64,000 nt of DNA from Aphrocallistes beatrix (lineage: Eukaryota > Porifera > Hexactinellida > Sceptrulophora > Aphrocallistidae), in the NCBI GenBank assembly GCA_963281255.1, contig OY725502.1, forward strand, positions 2,294,001 to 2,358,000, in the 5' to 3' direction. Shown here piece after piece: positions 22,969 to 34,292 of the stretch. Position 1 is the stretch's first letter. Each line of letters starts with the position of its first letter. The translations under genes were made by a program, and so were the position numbers. The notes beneath the pieces were generated by a model, which did not search any database, was not told the origin of the DNA, and was given only the letters and a program-made list of their open reading frames with translations.

Positions 22969-23650
22969 ATGGCAACTTGCAAAGTTATCGACGAAATGAA
23001 AAGAAAAATAAAGGAAAATATCGATCCCGTACCGGCAGTATATCAGCAACAATTGATAGAAGTTTCAGCTAGCGATAATCTGGCCCAAGTAGCTGTAAAA
23101 TTAACTAAGAAGTAAATTCAAGCAATAAATCAAAAAATATCAAAACTTGGACTTCAGATTGTCTATCGAAAGGGTATTTTTTTCTGTTGTTTCATATGTC
23201 AGACAGCAGCATTACCTTTTGTACCTGTTCCAAATGTACGCTTAGCGGCAAGAAGTAGAAGCCACAGCCCAAATCTATCAAGGGTTGATGAATTTATAAC
23301 CAACTTTGCGGAAACATGCCTCGTGAACATTTTTTCTCTCCGCTTATGGAATGTCTATATGAAATTGGGTCCAACTGTCCAAGAACCAAGGATCATATTG
23401 AAGTTTGCACAACAAACTTAAACGTATCGCCAAAAATCTCACCCCAATGTTTGTGAATTAATTGAAATACTCAAACAGGAGCATGCGAATACTGAAGTTT
23501 CAATTATTCATCTAAAAGTAGACCCCCAGACTCCCCAAAAGAGCCAAGAAATACATAGAAAGAGACATTAAAATCTAACTCCTGAAAAACAGATTGCTTC
23601 AAGATACTAATACGCTGAAGGAATAATAAAAATCTCTAGTTTACTATTTG
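22969..23650 (+). pseudogene. Relic of a MULE / FLYWCH-type transposase C-terminus
   Basis: Starts at an ATG giving MATCKVIDEMKRKIKENI, then runs on through stops. Later pieces read CLVNIFSLRLWNVY near 23320 and HPNVCELIEILKQEHAN near 23435. The order and spacing resemble the region after the catalytic domain in MULE-type proteins (an HRxxN/W segment, then 'P.v..FI..L..E...'). Stops and frame changes are frequent. Identification is from pattern memory only and could be wrong. Confidence 0.35.
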
Positions 23651-24088
23651 AGTAAGCAAATGGAATATTAAAATCCTAAAAATGTGTTATAAGGGGAATA
23701 TACGTAGATTTCGACAATACTGAATTGTGAAATTCTGAAGATATATGCTATTCAAGTAGACATGTATATTTACTAACCAAGGAGATTTATGAACTGAAAC
23801 AAACTTCATCAATACTATGGATTAATACAATTTCAATTATGAAAGCAACTAACCTGGTGGGATAAGATTGCTCCTAATATGTTTATCACATTATTTTAAT
23901 GTACTTTAAAATTCAAATTTTAATAATTCGTTCAAGAATCAATATTTTAATTTGGACTGTGATACACAAAATACACCAAGGTGGGAAATTTTGTATCATC
24001 AATATTTCATGAGTTACTATTAGTGAGACCAAATTTGATGTATCACTGCTAACTCATTTTGTCAAAATCTCTTCTTTCTACTGGTGTA

Positions 24089-25394
24089 CGAGGGGCACGC
24101 GGAAAGTTTTTAGCCACACAAAAAGTATTCAGTTTATTAAGACCAAACTTCCACATTTTCTCGAAGTATTCTCCCTTAGCCTGTATGCAAAGTTTCATCC
24201 TTTCAAACCACTTTTCAATAAGATTACACCACTGGGGACTGGTGAAGGTCTCAAGGTGCTCCTAGTACACTTCTACCGCTGCCTCCGGAGACACAAAACG
24301 TATTCCACGCATGAGATCTTTCACTTTTGGAAACACAAAAAGTCGCAGGGAGCCAGGTCAGGAGAATAGGGTGGATGGCTAAGCAACTTAATGGGTTTAT
24401 CGGCTATAAAGTCTCGAGTTGCACCTGCCGTGTGAGTACTTGCATTATCATGGAGCAAAAATAAGCCTCGAAGTCCAGATTTTGGTCGTTGCTCACAAAG
24501 ATTCTTAAACACTTCAGGAAGACAAACTGTACAATACCATTCAGCGTTAACTGTTTTTGCTCCTTCAACAGTATTGATGCTACATGTCCCCTTTTGCCGA
24601 CAAAGGTAGCGACCATCTACTTCCCGGTTGCACGCCCGCGGACCATTTTCGTTGGTGCGCTCTCTCCAGGAAACACCCAAACTTGCGATTGAGACTTCCT
24701 TTCAGGTTCATATGAATAAATCCAAGTTTCATCACCAGTAATTATCTGAGAAAGCTTATTGGACTTACCCATATCGAATTTGACTAACATTAATTTGCAC
24801 CAGTCAACGCGGGCCTTTTTTTGGTCTTCAGTTAAGAGATGGGGAATCCAGCGACTACTCAACTTGTGTAGACCCAGTTCTTCATGTAGTATCTTCCTAA
24901 ATGCCCATGATGATATATCCCTAGAGTAGTCTGAATTACATCGTAAGTGATTCTTCGATCTTCAGCTACTAAGGTACGAACCTGATCTACTTGATCTCCA
25001 GCTGTTGCAGTTACCGGTCTACCGGTTCGCGCTTCGTCTCCAAGCATATCCCGCCCACGGGAAAACTCTCGATACCAATTGGTAACTGATGAAAATCCCG
25101 GGGCACATTCCCCAAAAGCGGAATTCAATCGTTCATGACACTGACGATGTGATAACCCAGACTTATAATCATAATATATCATAGCACGAAAATGCTCACG
25201 ATTAAGATCCATTGTGTTGTAGAGTGAATTACTCAAGTAATGTATGCTCTAAGTTACGTAAATCATAGCAGGATCATCGTATCGACGTAAAATTTGGGTT
25301 ACTAACAAGTAAATATAGTGAATAATATCTAAAATTGAAATCCGATTTCAATGGAAACTGAATTTGTGGCTAAAAACTTTCCGCGTGCCCCTCG
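24089..25394 (-). mobile_element. Complete mariner transposon
   Basis: A 1306-bp element, the usual mariner length. It has 27-bp inverted ends starting CGAGGGGCACGCGGAAAGTT, flanked by TA. The transposase gene fills the minus strand and is broken by frameshifts. Confidence 0.9.
24120..25212 (-). pseudogene. mariner transposase (DD34D), frameshifted
   Basis: The ATG at 25212 (MDLNREHFRAMIYYDY) opens the paired helix-turn-helix DNA-binding region, which contains GRPVTAT. The catalytic motifs TGDETW (near 24740), LLHDNASTHT (near 24440) and YSPDLAPCDF (near 24340) are all present. Exactly 34 residues separate the last two aspartates. Frame changes occur near 24915 (an extra two bases in the GGGATATATC context), near 24620 and near 24570, and a stop near 24260. 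All catalytic residues survive in pieces, so inactivation is by small indels. Confidence 0.9.
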
Positions 25395-26837
25395 TAATTA
25401 TTTTTGATATAGGACGTATTTTTCGAGTTAGAGTGATTAAGTTTAACTTCGAATCCGCCGCTAAGATTACACTCGTTCTGGTTAGCAAGTTTGGAAGATG
25501 CCATCTTTTGATTCATTCTTTACCTATTGTTTTATTAGGAAACTCTTTTCGCCCTATACGAGTAGAATTAAAATATACAATCATTTTGTTAAGAAAATAC
25601 AAACAATTTCGACAACCTGCCAATACCTCAACCAATTTGGACAAACCAACCACAAATACAGGGCAACACATAAAACTTACTAATTCAAACTATCATATTT
25701 CTTGAATAATCTCTCAAAATCTTTGTAAAAAATATCTAATCTTATACGTATATTAAAACGCAATGTTCTTTTTTGTTTTTTTTTTCGAATTGGTTGAGGA
25801 ACTGGGAGGTGCTAGAAACGTGAAATTTAGCACACAGGTAAGTAAGTAATAATGAAACTAGAAGGGAGTTCGAAGATCAAAGCGAAATGTTCACACCTCG
25901 TCGAGATAGGTGAGAAAATGTGCTGACCAATCATATTCGATTATTTTATAATGTAAATACATTGAGCTCAAATAGTAGTGACTTATGCATACAATCAAAA
26001 GAACTATTTGTGATTGATATTCATTTGTTCATGTGAGAACCAATCAATTATCAGACTTTTATAATACAATTCACTCGATTCTATTTCATATAAATGATTG
26101 AATACAGCTATTTTGAGTCTATAATTGATTGTTAAAAGTTATTTTATGATCGAATTGATTGATCTAGCATATAACACACTTTAATTGTTGCTAACGACAC
26201 TTAAAAAGTGGGACTTAAAGGATCTAGATCAAGTGGTAGTAGTAAACCGCAAAACACATTATTCCCTCAGCCTAAAACTAGAATACTGAGAAGTCAATCT
26301 ATATAGTATGTTAGCTGATGAGAATAATTCGATGGTGGCATCAATTTTTAATCTAAATTTGTTCAGAACTGAAATATACTAAAGGGAACCCCAAAAATCA
26401 CGTTCAAAGGGACTACCTTAAACCGATGTACAATAGTCTAAGTCGGAACCACAATAATTGCCTTTTAATTAAATAAAACCCGGGCACGTCCAGGAATGTT
26501 GAAGTGAAAGTGAAAATGAAACGTGGGCCATTTCTATTTATACCTTTGACCCCGAGTATTCCCCTTAATTCGACTTCCGTTAGCTAGCATCCATTGTCTG
26601 CAATATAAACTGTTTGTGCATAAGTAGGGTATATAGTACTTGAAAGTGTTGGTTTTCTTGGTCTTTCCAATCCAGCATAACGATCTAGATTGCAATGAAG
26701 GAATAATGTCAAATGAAATCATGGAAACTTTATGGAATCTGAAAACTAAGATTATCGAATCGCTATCTACTAAAAATTTCCTCTCAACCAAAATTAAGGC
26801 GCATTAATTTTACTCATTTCTTAGACCCCGGGAGGCC
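25395..26837. other. No gene seen; S-family fragment at 25795-25860
   Basis: The fragment reads cgaattggttgaggaactgg, like the starts of the S-family and R-unit repeats, then diverges. The rest is AT-rich filler. An 85-codon open frame on the minus strand at 26534-26791 is not recognisable. Confidence 0.45.
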
Positions 26838-27112
26838 TGTTGCGTATGATTTTGAGACCCGTATGATTTTGAGACCCGTGTGATTTTGAGACCAGTTATT
26901 AATACTAGTTATCCATTGTTTCTTGGTGATTGATAACGATAATTATATGTTGATATTTATAGTGATACAACAATTGTTGTTGAGCAATTTAATTTTTATC
27001 GTGGAAATGAATGATTATTTTGAATACTTTTACTATTAAAACAAACTTGTTGTTGGTTGGTTCGTTTGTTCCTTATAGCTCAAAATTTGCACACATGCGA
27101 TATTGTCTTGTT
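26838..27112 (+). mobile_element. Ginger-type MITE, left half
   Basis: Aligns with the left and central part of the complete element at 44947-45510, from TGTTGCGTATGATTTTGAGA to 'gcgatattgtcttgttcagtg'. The right end is lost where the next element begins. Confidence 0.7.
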
Positions 27113-27318
27113 CAGTGGTGTATTAGCGGGGGAAAGGGGGGAATGCAGTTCCCCCACTTTTTTTACAAAGGAAACGCGTTCCCCCACCTTTTTCCTTTGG
27201 TAAACGCAACTCTCTGATTGAAAGAAGTATCTTAACAAAATAGAGGGTTATGCATTCAAAGTTCAAACCTATGTAACAACACTGTTCCCCCACTTTTTAA
27301 ACTAAGAATACACCACTG
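27113..27318. mobile_element. hAT-like MITE (CAGTGGTGTATT ends)
   Basis: Inverted ends CAGTGGTGTATT and AATACACCACTG enclose a core with repeated 'ttcccccac.tttt' in direct and inverted copies. The left flank (gtcttgtt) and right flank (atctcggt) match at only 5 of 8 bases, so the target duplication is uncertain. Confidence 0.5.
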
Positions 27319-28277
27319 ATCTCGGTGGCGACCGCGATCTATTATTTTTCTAAAAGAAATTTGGGATTATGACTCCACATCAGCGGTGGCGGAACAATTT
27401 TACGTTGGGAATGGGGGGCAATTAATAATTACCGGTTCAGAAGTATTCAACATCTAGTTAAGGTTAAATTCCGCCCAATTTTCTTAAATTTCGAATTGTT
27501 TAATTTTCACAAAAAATCTCCCAATGCTTCTCCTCTGCATATTTTCTATCATGTCTTTTTGACAAAAGTTCCAAACACTTGTTTTAAGCTTTTAGAAAGG
27601 TGCAAAAATTGTTAAAAATTTCGATTCTTTATCAGAAAAGGGCGAAAATCTCAAAAAATGAATGTGTTAGGTATCTCGTGATATCTTAATGGTTTGTATC
27701 GCATAAAAAATGCTATCGAATGTGCTAAATTACGGTTCAACCCGACCGTTTTTGGCCGAGTTATGGGCGTTTGAACGTTTTTCCAAAAATATTTCGATAG
27801 ATAGAATGTAGTCGAAACTCTTAGGGACATTTTGTGTGAAATTTGACCAAATCCAATCTTTGGATATATGGGCGTAATTTAACCTTAATATTCCTTTATA
27901 GCTACGAATATTGTCCAAATAATGAGACAGAGAATTTTGATAATAACTCTAACAAGAGTAAACGAATGTTTCGTCATCTACAATTTTGCAGTTTAACGCT
28001 GCAACTATGCAGAAATAAATAATTTTACGTTAGAATTGATTGAGATGGACGAGAGGTTTTTGGATTGTAAGACATTTAGGTAGGGTAGAGTTTTTTTCAG
28101 TGGATTGTTAGATATTTTTAATAGGGTATGATGCTTTTTTGGTAGATTTCCGAATTTTTGCGAAAAATTATCTGTGGAACTAACTTTTCATTTCGACGTA
28201 AAACATACATGCCAACCTTATCAATGCCCATGGCTGGACGGAAGCATACAATTTTGTTCCAAAATTATTTTCCCCAT
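27319..28277. other. No gene seen
   Basis: AT-rich. CAGCGGTGGCGGAAC near 27402 looks like a hAT-type end, but no partner end was found. Short open frames here are not recognisable. Confidence 0.4.
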
Positions 28278-29740
28278 TTAGCAGAAATGTATAAGGAAAG
28301 CAACAAAAGCTTTAATTTTGCAGGATGTAAAAAACTGCGTTAAGAACCCCAGGAAAATTGTTTGAACTTTTTGTATTTTTGGTGTCAGCATTCCGTCAAA
28401 TTTGTGAATTTCTCCGTTTAAAGGAATAAACAAATAGAAATGGTTTCCGATTAGTACAGAATAACCAGCTAATCTGTATGTGAGTTGAGATTCATTCTGA
28501 TAGATAACAAATGAAGTATCTATATCTTCAGCAGAGAGTGTTTTTGTAGGTCTTGGTAGGTGTCCAACTTCGATACTCAACAACACTGGGATTGACTTGA
28601 AATATCCTCCAATCTTTTCAAGTATAGAAGTTGCTGAATGGCAGATTCCACATTTCAGAGGCATAATTCTGGCATTAATCGAAGTATCTAAGTTGTTCAC
28701 GCAACCAATGGTACCTAGCATATACGTCTTTGAAAAGTTACTTTTGCATTGATGACATTTAAAATTCGATGTGTATCGATCATCACATAGGCCCAGTTAC
28801 GCAATATTTGGATAGCCTTTCCTTCAGATCCATAGAAGTCATAGCACTGAAAAAACATGTTGTATTCTAGAATGAGGTCCATTGAACGAGCAAAGGTGTG
28901 ACGAATTTCATCAAATTTATTCTCTTTAATTAATGATAGAAGGTCTGATATTTTAGGATTTAGTTGAGAACTCATATCCTCATTGATAGCATTCTGGATA
29001 GTAACTCTATTTATACTTATAACTGTAAGATGTTGTCGATTGAGCATGTATTGATTAAAGAAATCTCGCAATATTCGCCTCCCCATTGTGGACAATAATC
29101 TTAAAGATGTACTGGTATTATTAGACTCGTGATTGCTGTCGTATTTGGATGATTCGTTTCTAAATTTATCATTTCATCAGTTGCCAATTCAAGCGCGATT
29201 GGAAAGAGAACTGCGATTGGATAGTCACGATTAAATTTGCAGATCGGATGGATTAGATTGCAAGATTCGAGATAATTGTTAGACTTCAGTTACAAATTCT
29301 GCAACATTCTGTTTGATATTGAAACTGGTATTGAAACAAGATGGATAATGTGTGTAAACTTCATTTAAGGGCCGAGTTATGATCATTTGATCCAGTTTTT
29401 CATGAAGAGGTGATATAAAAGTATTGCTTGACAAGGAATTCTCAAGCAGAGGTTGGATTTCAAGAAGTTTCTTTTGAATTGTTTCAGATTCTAATTCTTC
29501 TAGGTTCGTGTGGAATATCTCTTCGCAGGCCCCTAAATCTAGGTCGTGGTTGTTAACCTCTGAGTCTATATAGTATATAAAAATACAAATCAGATTACAC
29601 ATTCTAAATACTAATCCATTACAATCATTTAGCAGTGTATTCAAAACTTCGTGTATTGGTGAACAAAAACATGCATTCCCATGTATATTATAGTAATCCA
29701 TAATCATAATTGTTATTCGTTTATATAATTTAATTTTCAA
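28278..29740 (-). pseudogene. Ubiquitin-specific-protease-like gene, broken
   Basis: Three minus-strand pieces in order look like one papain-fold (USP) protease. The first (29279-29740) contains NIHGNACFCSPIHEVLNTLL, close to the USP Cys box, with Cys in a helix start. A middle piece is at 28715-29095. The last (from 28752 in the other frame to 28278) holds a Cys-pair zinc ribbon (CHQC, then LKCGIC) and YRLAGYSVLIGNHFYLF with HKFDGM, resembling the USP His box and final Asp. The frame shifts near 28740, and stops separate 29279 from 29140. USPs cut ubiquitin from proteins, and related proteases are also carried by some transposons. Whether this was host or element-borne cannot be told; no inverted repeats were found around it. 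Confidence 0.4.
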
Positions 29741-29805
29741 CCAAACAAATCAGTTTGAAGTCATTGTTAGCTGGTGAGAAATGAGGCGTTTAAACGGTGA
29801 CTCCT

Positions 29806-29863
29806 GCGGACACTTTGAGTCCGCAGCCACACAGCACAAGCGAACGAAGCATGCCTATAGTAT
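29806..29863 (-). repeat. R-unit GC-rich tail fragment
   Basis: Reads gcggacactttgagtccgca followed by 'cagcacaagcgaacgaagc', the tail of the R-unit with its hairpin. The rest is missing. Confidence 0.5.
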
Positions 29864-29938
29864 TGATTACCTGTTAGATTAATTTCATGAAATGGCAGTT
29901 TTGATATTCTAATTGATGTTCCTGCCGTATTCTATAAA

Positions 29939-30170
29939 ACAAGCGGCTTCGCTTGCTTACGCTGCGCGGCTGGCGGATACTTTGTGTCCGCCGGAGGCTC
30001 CCTTCGGTCGCCTGGGGTCACATTGGTTAATTATAAGGGAGATAACATCTCTAAATATATTTGTCTTGGTGTTAAAATCGATATCACTCGAAAAATCACC
30101 AAATTTGTCAATTTTAAAATTTTTGATGAGTAATGATGACGTCATAACAAAGTGATGAGTCTCATTTTTA
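29939..30170 (+). repeat. R-unit repeat, right part missing
   Basis: Begins with the GC-rich tail (acaagcggcttcgcttgc), includes the TGTCCGCC hairpin arm and TGACGTCA at 30137-30144, and stops just past the AP-1 position (TGAGTCT), where the next repeat family starts. Confidence 0.8.
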
Positions 30171-30171
30171 G

Positions 30172-30226
30172 TGCAGCTCCTATAGGGAGATGCCCTTATG
30201 GCATGGACGGAGTATCTCGTCCGTCC
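30172..30226 (+). repeat. GC-rich leader repeat before the tetranucleotide array
   Basis: Reads gcagctcctatagggagatg and then 'gacggagtatctcgtccgtc'. It resembles 34613-34672 (gcagctcctagaataggaga, gacgtccgtccatacgtcgg). Both copies contain short hairpins and end in CCGTCC; only this one runs into the ATGT array. Confidence 0.5.
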
Positions 30227-31120
30227 GTATGTATGTATGTATGTATGTATGTATGTATGTATGTATGTATGTATGTATGTATGTATGTATGTATGTATGT
30301 ATGTATGTATGTATGTATGTATGTATGTATGTATGTATGTATGTATGTATGTATGTATGTATGTATGTATGTATGTATGTATGTATGTATGTATGTATGT
30401 ATGTATGTATGTATGTATGTATGTATGTATGTATGTATGTATGTATGTATGTATGTATGTATGTATGTATGTATGTATGTATGTATGTATGTATGTATGT
30501 ATGTATGTATGTATGTATGTATGTATGTATGTATGTATGTATGTATGTATGTATGTATGTATGTATGTATGTATGTATGTATGTATGTATGTATGTATGT
30601 ATGTATGTATGTATGTATGTATGTATGTATGTATGTATGTATGTATGTATGTATGTATGTATGTATGTATGTATGTATGTATGTATGTATGTATGTATGT
30701 ATGTATGTATGTATGTATGTATGTATGTATGTATGTATGTATGTATGTATGTATGTATGTATGTATGTATGTATGTATGTATGTATGTATGTATGTATGT
30801 ATGTATGTATGTATGTATGTATGTATGTATGTATGTATGTATGTATGTATGTATGTATGTATGTATGTATGTATGTATGTATGTATGTATGTATGTATGT
30901 ATGTATGTATGTATGTATGTATGTATGTATGTATGTATGTATGTATGTATGTATGTATGTATGTATGTATGTATGTATGTATGTATGTATGTATGTATGT
31001 ATGTATGTATGTATGTATGTATGTATGTATGTATGTATGTATGTATGTATGTATGTATGTATGTATGTATGTATGTATGTATGTATGTATGTATGTATGT
31101 ATGTATGTATGTATGTATGT
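30227..31120. repeat. (GTAT)n tetranucleotide array, about 223 copies
   Basis: 894 bp without a visible interruption. Open frames of over 300 codons exist on both strands only because the 4-bp unit has no stop in any frame. The array decays only at its right edge (atatatgttg). Perfect length and purity point to recent expansion, or to slippage or assembly choice. Confidence 0.95.
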
Positions 31121-31260
31121 ATATATGTTGTCCGTACGCGCGCTACTGCGAAATCTAACTGTCCGAATTTTACCAAATTTCGCATGTAGGATCTCTTTAT
31201 GGTGTAGATGTGCACCGTCAACATTTTTTCGCAAAATTTCATCACTTCCGGTGATTTTCG

Positions 31261-31885
31261 CACTTTGAAAGTAATAATATGAATATTTTATGAGTTTCTA
31301 ACATATGTATATACGTATACATATTTTCATACCTTTTTTTTTTAAACTTATTTTGAGCTAAAAGCGAGTTTTCAACGGCTAATATAGGATATTTTAATAC
31401 GTAGATTCCGATTTTAACACTTTGAAAGTAATAATATGGATATTTTATGAGTTTCTAACATATGTATGTATACATATTTTCACACCTTTCGAAAAAATAT
31501 TATTTTGAGTTAAAAGCGAGTTCTCAACGGCTAATATAGGTTATTTTAATGTGTAGATCCCGATTTTAACACTTTGAAAGTAATAATATAAATATTTCAT
31601 GAGTTTCTAACATATGTATGTATACATATTTTCACACCTTTCGAAAAAATATTATTTTGAGTTAAAAGCGAGTTCTCAACTGCTAATATAGGTTATTTTA
31701 ATGTGTAGATCCCGATTTTAACACTTTGAAAGTAATAATATAAATATTTCATGAGTTTCTAACATATGTATGTATACATATTTTCACACCTTTCGAAAAA
31801 ATCTTATTTTGAGTTAAAAGCGGGTTCTCAACGACTAATATAGGTTATTTTAATGTGTAGATTCCGATTTTAACACTTTGAAAGT
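31261..31885. repeat. 152-bp satellite, four tandem units
   Basis: Units start at CACTTTGAAAGTAATAATAT: 31261, 31418, 31570 and 31722, with a partial fifth at 31874. Unit 1 is 157 bp and the others 152 bp. Units 2-4 are nearly identical; unit 1 is the most diverged. A related single copy may lie near 47190-47280. Confidence 0.85.
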
Positions 31886-32004
31886 AATAAAAGTTGCAAT
31901 AATAATTTGCTTTTTGACGCAACATCCGAGGTAACAATTGGGTAATCATTGTAAGTATGAGGTATGAATTACTTGTGTGAATAACTAATAAAGCACATCA
32001 ATCA

Positions 32005-33262
32005 TGTTATAAAAATATGCGCAAACATGCCTGCCTTGTATATTCTCTACCCTGGTCGTGTTGTATTACTCGAGGAACACCAAAAGTGAGGTAAATATCT
32101 TGAAGCTGGGACAAAACTTCCTTCGTTGTTTTGGTCTTGAGTGGACGAGTCACGATAAATTTAGTCAAGTAGCATACAACCACTAGAATATTTCTAAAAC
32201 CAAATGAATTTTTAGGCATATCACAAATAAGATCGATGCCTATGTGAGACCAAGGCTCATCAGGAGGTGGAATTGGCTGAAGTAATCGCTGTGGTTGAGG
32301 TGGCAGTGCTGCGGTCATTTGGCAAGTGTTACAACTCCGTACCTGAAAAATACAAATTATTGATTACTCCATATTAAAATAAGAAATAATTATCTATCAG
32401 TGCCAAGGTTGAGTCAAATCAATTTGATTTGAAAAAAACTTCATTTTTTGATTTGATTTGATTGAGTTGGTTAATAAGAAATGATTGAGTTGATTGATCT
32501 GAATGTTGTCATTGAATAAAATAGAATGATCTGAAGTATCTGAAATTTCATTTAAATTAATTGAATTGAATTGAATTGAATTGAATTGATTTGAATTGAT
32601 TTGATTTGATTATAATTGATTCGAGTTATCTGAATTGATTTTTATTTGAATGACCGTATATACTCGAATAGTTGCCGGCCCTCGAACCATCCCCCCTCCA
32701 AAAAGAGGGTTCTAAATTTCTTGGTTCACTCGTGCGGTTATATTTATCGAAAGCTCTCTTGCATATGTATTGTGAAACATTTATTTTTCTTCAGGGGCTA
32801 AATGCTAAATGGGGCTAAAAATTATCTACGGTATCTGAATTGAATTAAATTGAATTGATTTGAATTGATTTGATTTGATTTGAATTGAATTGATTTGATT
32901 TGAATTGAATTGATTGATTTGAATTGAATTGAATAATTAAAATGAATGAGCTGAACGATTTGAATAAGCGCAAATGATTGAATTGATTGATCTGGTGTGT
33001 TTTATGTAAATGATCAGATGCAATATTACAAAAAAAAAATTCAAATCATTGAGTTTGACACAACCTTGATCAGTGCCAGTATATTCACATAGTCTGTGAT
33101 GTCTTTGTTTAAGCCAATCCAGAAGTATTTTTTTCTGTATGGTCGAGATTGTTGTGTTAATCCCTGAATGATCAATATCATGATATAGTTGAAGAATATC
33201 AGGTAATTCATTTCTAGCTGGACAATACCTGTATTCTTCATCACCATTCTTCCTCTGTACAC
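32005..33262 (-). pseudogene. Ginger- or Gypsy-type integrase fragment with an intron
   Basis: The upstream exon (33089 to about 33262) reads, across a small frame change, LPDILQLYHDIDHSG, the H-H half of an HHCC zinc domain. A donor after ...DY (GTGAAT) and the acceptor ttttcag at 32343 define a 746-bp intron. The second exon starts VRSCNTCQM, supplying the two Cys, and continues to HIGIDLICDMPKN (first catalytic Asp) and VIQHDQGREY (second Asp) before a stop near 32007. The Glu and C-terminus are missing. An LTR-element origin cannot be excluded, because this integrase fold is shared. Confidence 0.65.
32400..33030. repeat. TTGAATTGATTTG low-complexity tract
   Basis: Degenerate runs of ttgaattgaattgatttgat in two blocks (32400-32660, 32830-32960), separated by a non-repeat stretch. 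It lies inside the intron of the integrase fragment. Confidence 0.75.
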
Positions 33263-33620
33263 GCTAAATTAATTAATTAATTTAAAAACTCATTTATAAC
33301 TCGAAATTAAATGCATGAACTATGCATGAATAAATACCTATAATCAATTTGAAAAATATAGGTTACATTTGTTAAAACAATTCAAAGAAAAATTACTGTA
33401 GATGTAGCCTAATCGGGACACTCGCTTGAGACAAAGCGCCTGGAACCAACGTATCCCAATTCAACGGAGTCTACTGCATTGTAAAAACCAGCAGTTGTTA
33501 AAAATTTATTTTTAAAATTTTTAGATAAATCAAAATACTCGATTACATTTAGATTGTATGAGATAAAATAGCGGAAAAGCTACCCAAAACTAAAAATATT
33601 TTATTGGAGAATAAATATTA
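33263..33620. other. No gene; possible MITE end at 33410-33480
   Basis: AT-rich. The segment 'cctaatcgggacactcgctt...caacggagtctactg' resembles one end of a pogo-type MITE, without a left partner. Confidence 0.35.
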
Positions 33621-33661
33621 TCCTAACTATTAAAACTCGATTAATATTTATATATTTATAT
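33621..33661 (+). repeat. Left terminal inverted repeat of an R-unit MITE
   Basis: TCCTAACTATTAAAACTCGA followed by a TA-rich run; a pogo-type element is inserted directly after it. Confidence 0.7.
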
Positions 33662-33662
33662 A

Positions 33663-34141
33663 CAGTCGACTCTCGTTAATACGAACACGGATAAGGAGTA
33701 CAATCGGATAAGAAGTACAAGTTTTTTATATTGACCATATTTGGAGAATTTTTTGGATGTCCGTGCATAGCAACGGCCAGGAATTTTTTCACATTCCTGG
33801 CCGTTGCTAAGAACCCGCAGCCAAAGAATTTCTCCAAATGTCTCCAATATAGTATATATCAAATTGCTGGAAATTTAGTGCTGAGGACGAATTTGGCATT
33901 AAAATGATGACCTGACAAGGTTCAAAGAAGTTATGGCAATGAGACATTTCGCTTAAAAATGTCTCCTTCTTTGGGCGACACCAGGTGGTACAAGTGGCTC
34001 TAAGTGGCGAAATAATAGCATTGAAATTCTAAAAATCGAAATTAATGTTTAGAACCACTTTAGGGATCTAAAAATGATTAAAAAGGTCTTTTGGCAAATT
34101 TTTGACAAAAAACAAAATGCCCATAGGACGAGAGTCGACTG
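33663..34141. mobile_element. pogo-type MITE (CAGTCGACTCTCGT ends)
   Basis: A 479-bp element between TA dinucleotides; ends CAGTCGACTCTCGTTAATAC and ...GGACGAGAGTCGACTG. It contains an internal hairpin (caacggccaggaatt / attcctggccgttg) near 33770-33806. It has no coding capacity and belongs to a different subfamily from the 7549 copy. Confidence 0.75.
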
Positions 34142-34165
34142 TATTTATATATATATATATATATA

Positions 34166-34292
34166 TGTAACGAATTGATTGAGAAACAGCCGGGCGCAGA
34201 AAGCTGATTTTTGGCATGTGGGAGTATTTTGGCCTAAGTTCTGAGCTCAGAGCAAAATGTCAACTCATTATGGAATTATGACGTCATTGTAA
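34166..34292 (-). repeat. R-unit repeat, truncated copy
   Basis: Starts TGTAACGAATTGATTGAGA and reaches just past TGACGTCA at 34279-34286, then stops. With the terminal repeat at 33621 it forms the remains of one MITE split by the pogo-type insertion. Confidence 0.75.

Noticed and set aside
26534..26791. 85-codon minus-strand open frame
   Set aside because: No recognised domain and no splice or repeat context.
27402..27480. hAT-like end CAGCGGTGGCGGAAC
   Set aside because: No matching right end or target duplication found.
29957..31268. Open frames of more than 300 codons on both strands (MYVC or HTYI repeats)
   Set aside because: They exist only because the 4-bp GTAT unit has no stop codon in any frame; flanks are repeat fragments.
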